Shown here: one piece after another, positions 14,867 through 19,112 of the stretch
Layout: each line of letters begins with the position of its first letter
How positions within the stretch are numbered: the stretch's first letter is position 1
NCBI GenBank assembly: GCA_910587945.1
Contig: CAJUNI010000006.1
Location: 28,096 to 47,207 of the forward strand
From: an uncultured Parvibacter sp.
GTDB lineage: Bacteria > Actinomycetota > Coriobacteriia > Coriobacteriales > Eggerthellaceae
Length of the DNA stretch: 19,112 bases
Direction: 5' to 3'
The notes under the pieces: generated by a model
Told to the model about the DNA's origin: nothing
Databases searched by the model: none
What the model saw: the letters and a program-made list of their open reading frames with translations, nothing else
Program-made: the position numbers and the translations under genes

Positions 14867-16555
14867 CTATTCGTTGTTGACCTTTGTGGCCAAGCGATGC
14901 TTCTTCAAGAAGAGCATCATGACGGCGCATCCCACCGCAATGGGAATAAATACGGCAATGATCGGAATGAGCGCGTCCGAGTAGCCAAGGGCAATGGTGT
15001 GCTGCAGGCTAGGGGATAGCTTGTCTACGACCTCAGGGGTGAGTGTGCTCAAAGATACAGAAGCATGGGCGGGAAGCTTATCTGCAAGCAGTTGAGTGAG
15101 GCGACCCGTAAATACCGAACCCACTACCGCGGTACCGAGGGTAGAACCAATTTGGCGGTAGAAATTGTTGGCTGCTGTGGCGGTACCAACCATCTTGTGC
15201 GGAAACTCATTCTGGACAATCAGCACAAGGATTTGCGATCCGATACCTAGCCCAAAGCCCAAGATGAAGAAGTAGGTCATCATGAGCCAGGGCGGGGTAG
15301 TAGCGGTCATGGTGGTCATGAGGAAAAATCCCCCGGCCACCACGGCGGCCATGGCAATCGGCATCCACTTTACGCGCCCGGTGTGGGATGCAATAAAGCC
15401 CGTAGCGGTGGTGGTAATAAGGGAGCCTGCCATCATGGGAATCATCATAAGCCCTGCAATCTCAGGGCTTTCCTTGTCCACAATCTGCAGGTAGGTAGGC
15501 AGGTAATTCACGGCGCCATCGCAGCATCCGTAGATGAGCATTCCACAGAGGGTGCAAAGGGTAAAGTTGCGATTCTTCCAGAGCCACAGGGGAAGCACCG
15601 GGCTTTGCACGTGGCTTTCGACCAGCACAAAAGCGATGCCGCTACCAATGGTGAGGGCGAAGAGAAGTAGAATCTGCCAAGAGAGCCAGGGGTATTGGCT
15701 GCCACCCCAGGAACAGGCCAGTACGAGGGTCACCACAAAGGTAGTGGAAAAGACGATGCCCCAGACATCGGTCTTTTCGCCAGCGCTTTTATGGGCATCT
15801 CGGGGAATAAAAATGCCGGCAACCACCATGGCAATAAGGGCTAAGGGGATGGTGAACCAGAAAATCATGCGCCAGCCAGTAACTTGCACAAACCAGCCAC
15901 CTAGCACCGGTCCGAGGACATTCGAAACAGCAAACACCGCACCGATGGCTCCCATGTATTTTCCACGGGCTCGAGCGGAGACAACGTCAGCCAGAATTGC
16001 CTGAGAAAGAATGACCAAGCCGCCGCCACCGATGCCAGAGACAGCGCGGCCAAAAATGAGTCCTTCCATGTTGGGCGTGATACCGCAAATGAATTTGCCA
16101 GCTCCATAAAGCCCTAAGGCCCAGATCAGCAGATGTTTGCGGCCAATACGGTCGCCCATGCGGCCATAGAAAGGCATCGAAACTGTCGAGGCCAGAATGT
16201 AGGTAGTGGAAACCCACTGCATGATTTCCACGCCACCCAAGTCGCCCACAATGGTGGGTAATGCGGTGGCGGCAATGGTTTCTGAGAGGGAACTTACAAA
16301 CATGCCTATGGCTAGGCCCAAGAAGACCGCTATAAGATGCCAGCCGTGCAGGCCGCCGTCATCAGAGTTTGCGGCCTCAACCTGCTTGTGCGCTTTGGCA
16401 GTGTTCGCTGAAGGGGATGGCGCCGAGACTGTGGGTGATGGATCCTCCGCAGAAGAGCTTTTGGGTGAGGCGATTTCCTTGGAGGAAGATCCGGCTCCCG
16501 GGATGTTGGATTCGGGGGATTGAGCTTGGGACGTATGTTTTGCGATTGCAGTCAT
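14867..16555 (-). CDS. DHA2-family MFS drug/metabolite exporter
   Basis: A 562-residue, about 14-helix proton-driven exporter of the DHA2 (EmrB/QacA) family in the cytoplasmic membrane. The family motifs are clear: SETIAATALPTIVGDLGG in helix 1, motif A as GRMGDRIGRK, GRAVSGIGGGGLVILSQAI, and motif C as AVSNVLGPVLGGWF. The first 67 residues are an unusual hydrophilic tail rich in Ser, Pro and Ala, predicted to be disordered and cytoplasmic. The ribosome site is weak (AGGAT seven bases before the ATG). It is convergent with the radical SAM gene, from which 116 bp without an obvious terminator separate it, and divergent from the kinase gene. The substrate cannot be read; multidrug or bile-salt export is typical of the family. 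Confidence 0.93.
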   Translation of the reverse strand: MTAIAKHTSQAQSPESNIPGAGSSSKEIASPKSSSAEDPSPTVSAPSPSANTAKAHKQVEAANSDDGGLHGWHLIAVFLGLAIGMFVSSLSETIAATALPTIVGDLGGVEIMQWVSTTYILASTVSMPFYGRMGDRIGRKHLLIWALGLYGAGKFICGITPNMEGLIFGRAVSGIGGGGLVILSQAILADVVSARARGKYMGAIGAVFAVSNVLGPVLGGWFVQVTGWRMIFWFTIPLALIAMVVAGIFIPRDAHKSAGEKTDVWGIVFSTTFVVTLVLACSWGGSQYPWLSWQILLLFALTIGSGIAFVLVESHVQSPVLPLWLWKNRNFTLCTLCGMLIYGCCDGAVNYLPTYLQIVDKESPEIAGLMMIPMMAGSLITTTATGFIASHTGRVKWMPIAMAAVVAGGFFLMTTMTATTPPWLMMTYFFILGFGLGIGSQILVLIVQNEFPHKMVGTATAANNFYRQIGSTLGTAVVGSVFTGRLTQLLADKLPAHASVSLSTLTPEVVDKLSPSLQHTIALGYSDALIPIIAVFIPIAVGCAVMMLFLKKHRLATKVNNE

Positions 16556-16681
16556 GAATGTATCCTAAACCGCCTGATGGCGAGGATATCTAGCTTAAAA
16601 AGGGATTGTTGGGCCCTTGTAAGCCGCTGGTTATATCGGGTTGACTCTTCCCGAAAAATTGCGCAAACAATAGGGAGCGGG

Positions 16682-16752
16682 TAGCCTGTAGGCTAAAGGG
16701 GCATTCCAAAGAGTAGCCTGTTTGTATCAGAGACAGGCTCCTTCTGATAAGG
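16682..16752 (+). promoter_or_regulatory. Structured leader of the kinase gene
   Basis: Three small stems lie in a row: TAGCC-TGTA-GGCTA (16682-16695), AGCCTGT-N11-ACAGGCT (16715-16739) and CCTT-CTGAT-AAGG (16740-16752). The last includes the AAGG of the ribosome site. GTAGCCTGT occurs twice (16681-16689 and 16713-16721). A weak -35-like TTGACT lies at 16641-16646, without a good -10. These could be operators or a translational leader. Confidence 0.4.
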
Positions 16753-16759
16753 TGAACCT

Positions 16760-19069
16760 ATGAATTTACAGCCTGACAATTCTCCTTCCACTGAAGCCTC
16801 ATCCCAACCGGTGCAGCTGCTGGAAATTGAAGAGTTTGAACCGGCGTTTCCTGTGACAGTGAACCGTCGGGAAGAAACGCTGCGTCGCTTCTCCACCTTG
16901 CTTGTAGATAGCACCGGCCCTCGGCTCTATGGGGCTAACGGTATGGTGAGCCATGCCTTTAATGCCTTTGGGGAATCCTTTGCTATTAAGCGGTTGCGTA
17001 ATGGCCTCGAAGGTACGCCGCTTCCTCAGGTGCCACCAGCCCTTGCGTCCCACGGAAGCATCTTGGCCTTTCGCGATGAGTACGAAAACCAGCTGGCTGT
17101 GGCGGGTCTCAAGGGGTTTCCGCAACTCTATGGTTATGGCAAGGCTGAAGGGGCTCCTGTCATCATCATGGAGTGGATTGAGGGGGTAAACCTTGAGGCG
17201 GTGCGAGAGCAACTAGGCACTGAGGGTCGACTTGACCCTCAGACCGTGGCTGCCTTAGGGGCATCGCTCTTTGTCGTACTCGCGTCTCTCGATTGCCTGG
17301 CTTCCCGGCCTGTCCATCGCGACTTATCACCGCGTAACATTATGGTGCGCACCACCCAGCGCTCGTTGGCGCAGCAACAGGCTTCCGGCAGCTTCGATTT
17401 GTGCATCATTGACTTTGGATCGACTACGGTTATTGATCGGGTCGAACCGGGATTCACAGCTACCACGGCCATTTTGCGCCACGCAACACCGGAATACGGT
17501 GCTCCTGAAATGCTGGCTGATACCCTGCCCGATATTCTGACCTTGCGCCAATCTCCCTCCATCGATGTCTATGCGGCGTGCTCAATGCTCTACGAATTAC
17601 TGGAAGGACACACACCGTTTCGCTTGACTGAACAGGGAATGCAACATCCCTGGGAAATTAAAACCTCGACCACGCCAGCACCCTTGCATTGCCCGGGTTA
17701 TGAGCGTTTGACTCAAGCTATTGAAGCGGGCCTTTCGGTGGATCAGGAGAAACGCCCCTCGGCAGCCCAAATGGAAGCGGTTTGCCGTGAGGCACTCGGC
17801 CAAGATGTTGCCGATGCAGCGCTGGCTACCCCCGCATCTCCCATAGCAGGCGCTGAACAGGCCGTAGCTGCAAACGCGGCCCAGCCGCCTTTAACGGTGT
17901 TGCCTCAGAATGCGGGCGGCATCACCATTACGGACGCCTCAAGCCACCGTGCTGCCGAGTCCCAGAAGCGTGGGCTCACGCGCCGGTCGGTGGTGACTAT
18001 GGCAGCCGTCGGCGTTCTGGCGCTCGGCCTTGGGGGTATTGGCGCTGTGTTGGGGTTGCAGGCGCGTGATCGTCAAACTCCTGAAGAGACCGAAGGCCCC
18101 GAAAGTACCCAGCAGACACAAGAGGAAGTTATCAATCCGGTGGCCTATAGTGGGGGCTCGCTCTATGCCGCCCAAGAGGTCACCACAGAGCTCTGGGGCT
18201 TTTTGAACGCGCAGCGCCAGTGGGTTATAGCGCCCCAATTCCGCAGTGCGGGTATGTTCTCCGAGGACCTCGCCCTCGTACAAGATACTCAAAGCGAGCT
18301 CTGGGGCTATGTGGATGCGTCAGGGGAGTGGGCTATTGAGCCAGTCTTTCCCTCCGCAGCTATGTTTAAGGAAGGCCTTGCCTTTGTTCAATCCTCTCAA
18401 GCCCATGGAGATGACCCAATCGATGGCATCTACTATGGCGGCTTTATTGACAACTCAGGTCAATGGGCTATTCCACCGCGATTTGTGGGAGGCAGTGTAT
18501 TTAATCAGGGGCTCTGCAGCGTTACCACCCAGGTAGGCTCAGATCGGCAATGGGGCTTTATTGATAGCACGGGCACCATGGTGATTCCGGAGCAATTCTA
18601 TGATCCGGGTTCCTTCGCCGAGAACCTTTGTAATGCGCGCGCTTCTTCCCATTTGTTGCATGCCGGTTGGATTGGGCTGGACGGAACCTGGGCCATTGAA
18701 CCGGTTGCTGATCGCGTTCGGGCGGGTCAATTCAACGACGGTGTGGCGAGTTTTCAGGACCTCTGGAGCAACCATTGGGGCTATGTAGATAGCACCGGGG
18801 CGGTGGTGTTGGAGCCGCAATTTGAGGAAGCCTTCAAGTTTGTAAATGGCCTTGCGGCAGCCAAAGACACCCAGACCCATCTCTATGGATTCATTGACCG
18901 CAATGGTCAGTGGAACGTGTCGCCCCGATTCCCCACTTTGGGCTCGTTTTATCACGGGCTGGCCGCAGCCCAAGATGCCGAGACATCGCTGTTTGGCTAT
19001 GTGGACGATACGGGGGAGTGGGTTATTCCTCCAAGCTATGCTCAGGTCTATTTGAATCCCAGCGAATAG
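16760..19069 (+). CDS. Membrane-anchored Ser/Thr protein kinase with eight WG repeats
   Basis: A 769-residue Hanks-type kinase fused to a WG-repeat sensor. Catalytic elements are present: Lys77 in FAIKRL, a Glu near 107-109, HRDLSPRN (186-193), DFG at 218-220 and APE at 248-250. The glycine loop is loose (LYGANGMVSHAF). An Ala/Pro-rich linker follows, then one hydrophobic helix at about 411-434. The part beyond it, probably outside the cell, carries eight WG units from about residue 475, each like ELWGYVDASGEWAIEPVF. The last stretch ends near the C-terminus with VIPPSYAQVY. AAGGTGA lies five bases before the ATG. No phosphatase or obvious target is adjacent. The domain call is sure; ligand and target are unknown. 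Confidence 0.92.
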   Translation: MNLQPDNSPSTEASSQPVQLLEIEEFEPAFPVTVNRREETLRRFSTLLVDSTGPRLYGANGMVSHAFNAFGESFAIKRLRNGLEGTPLPQVPPALASHGSILAFRDEYENQLAVAGLKGFPQLYGYGKAEGAPVIIMEWIEGVNLEAVREQLGTEGRLDPQTVAALGASLFVVLASLDCLASRPVHRDLSPRNIMVRTTQRSLAQQQASGSFDLCIIDFGSTTVIDRVEPGFTATTAILRHATPEYGAPEMLADTLPDILTLRQSPSIDVYAACSMLYELLEGHTPFRLTEQGMQHPWEIKTSTTPAPLHCPGYERLTQAIEAGLSVDQEKRPSAAQMEAVCREALGQDVADAALATPASPIAGAEQAVAANAAQPPLTVLPQNAGGITITDASSHRAAESQKRGLTRRSVVTMAAVGVLALGLGGIGAVLGLQARDRQTPEETEGPESTQQTQEEVINPVAYSGGSLYAAQEVTTELWGFLNAQRQWVIAPQFRSAGMFSEDLALVQDTQSELWGYVDASGEWAIEPVFPSAAMFKEGLAFVQSSQAHGDDPIDGIYYGGFIDNSGQWAIPPRFVGGSVFNQGLCSVTTQVGSDRQWGFIDSTGTMVIPEQFYDPGSFAENLCNARASSHLLHAGWIGLDGTWAIEPVADRVRAGQFNDGVASFQDLWSNHWGYVDSTGAVVLEPQFEEAFKFVNGLAAAKDTQTHLYGFIDRNGQWNVSPRFPTLGSFYHGLAAAQDAETSLFGYVDDTGEWVIPPSYAQVYLNPSE

Positions 19070-19112
19070 GACATTGAGGAAGCCAGCAGACTGGATCTGG
19101 AACCCACTGTCC

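Overview
The window is about 19 kb of bacterial chromosome, most likely from an anaerobic gut actinobacterium of the class Coriobacteriia (Eggerthellaceae, the Slackia/Adlercreutzia/Eggerthella group). This placement is an inference. It rests on an [FeFe] hydrogenase, FixABCX-type flavoproteins, a fumarate-reductase-like flavoprotein, a DHA2 transporter, and above all three genes that look like the equol pathway known from that group.

The left 11.5 kb is a redox block, almost all on the minus strand. In transcription order (right to left), fixC and fixX form one unit. After a LuxR-type regulator on the plus strand comes a second unit: a VOC-fold protein resembling dihydrodaidzein racemase, etfB, etfA, a flavoprotein resembling tetrahydrodaidzein reductase, and an SDR resembling dihydrodaidzein reductase. 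A 13-bp hairpin followed by a T-run then separates these from a four-helix membrane protein, a NuoF-type/GltD-type NAD(P)H oxidoreductase fusion and an [FeFe] hydrogenase cut by the window edge. I assign the racemase, SDR and flavoprotein from remembered sequences, matching lengths and gene order, not from a database search. The usual first enzyme, daidzein reductase, is absent from the window.

My working model is that dihydrodaidzein is racemised, reduced to tetrahydrodaidzein and reductively dehydroxylated to S-equol, or that a related polyphenol is treated this way. FixABCX would supply and possibly bifurcate the electrons. The NAD(P)H oxidoreductase and hydrogenase would balance the low-potential side with H2. 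The enzymes and their proximity are seen; the electron path is inferred.

A 615-bp gene-free stretch with several inverted repeats separates this block from the right-hand genes, which look slightly more GC-rich in the lines I sampled. These are an aldo/keto-reductase-fold protein with a two-cluster ferredoxin tail but an altered catalytic tetrad, a radical SAM/SPASM maturase-like protein immediately downstream, a convergent DHA2-type 14-helix MFS exporter, and a divergently placed membrane-anchored Ser/Thr kinase with eight C-terminal WG repeats. I saw no rRNA, tRNA, CRISPR array, insertion sequence or phage gene.
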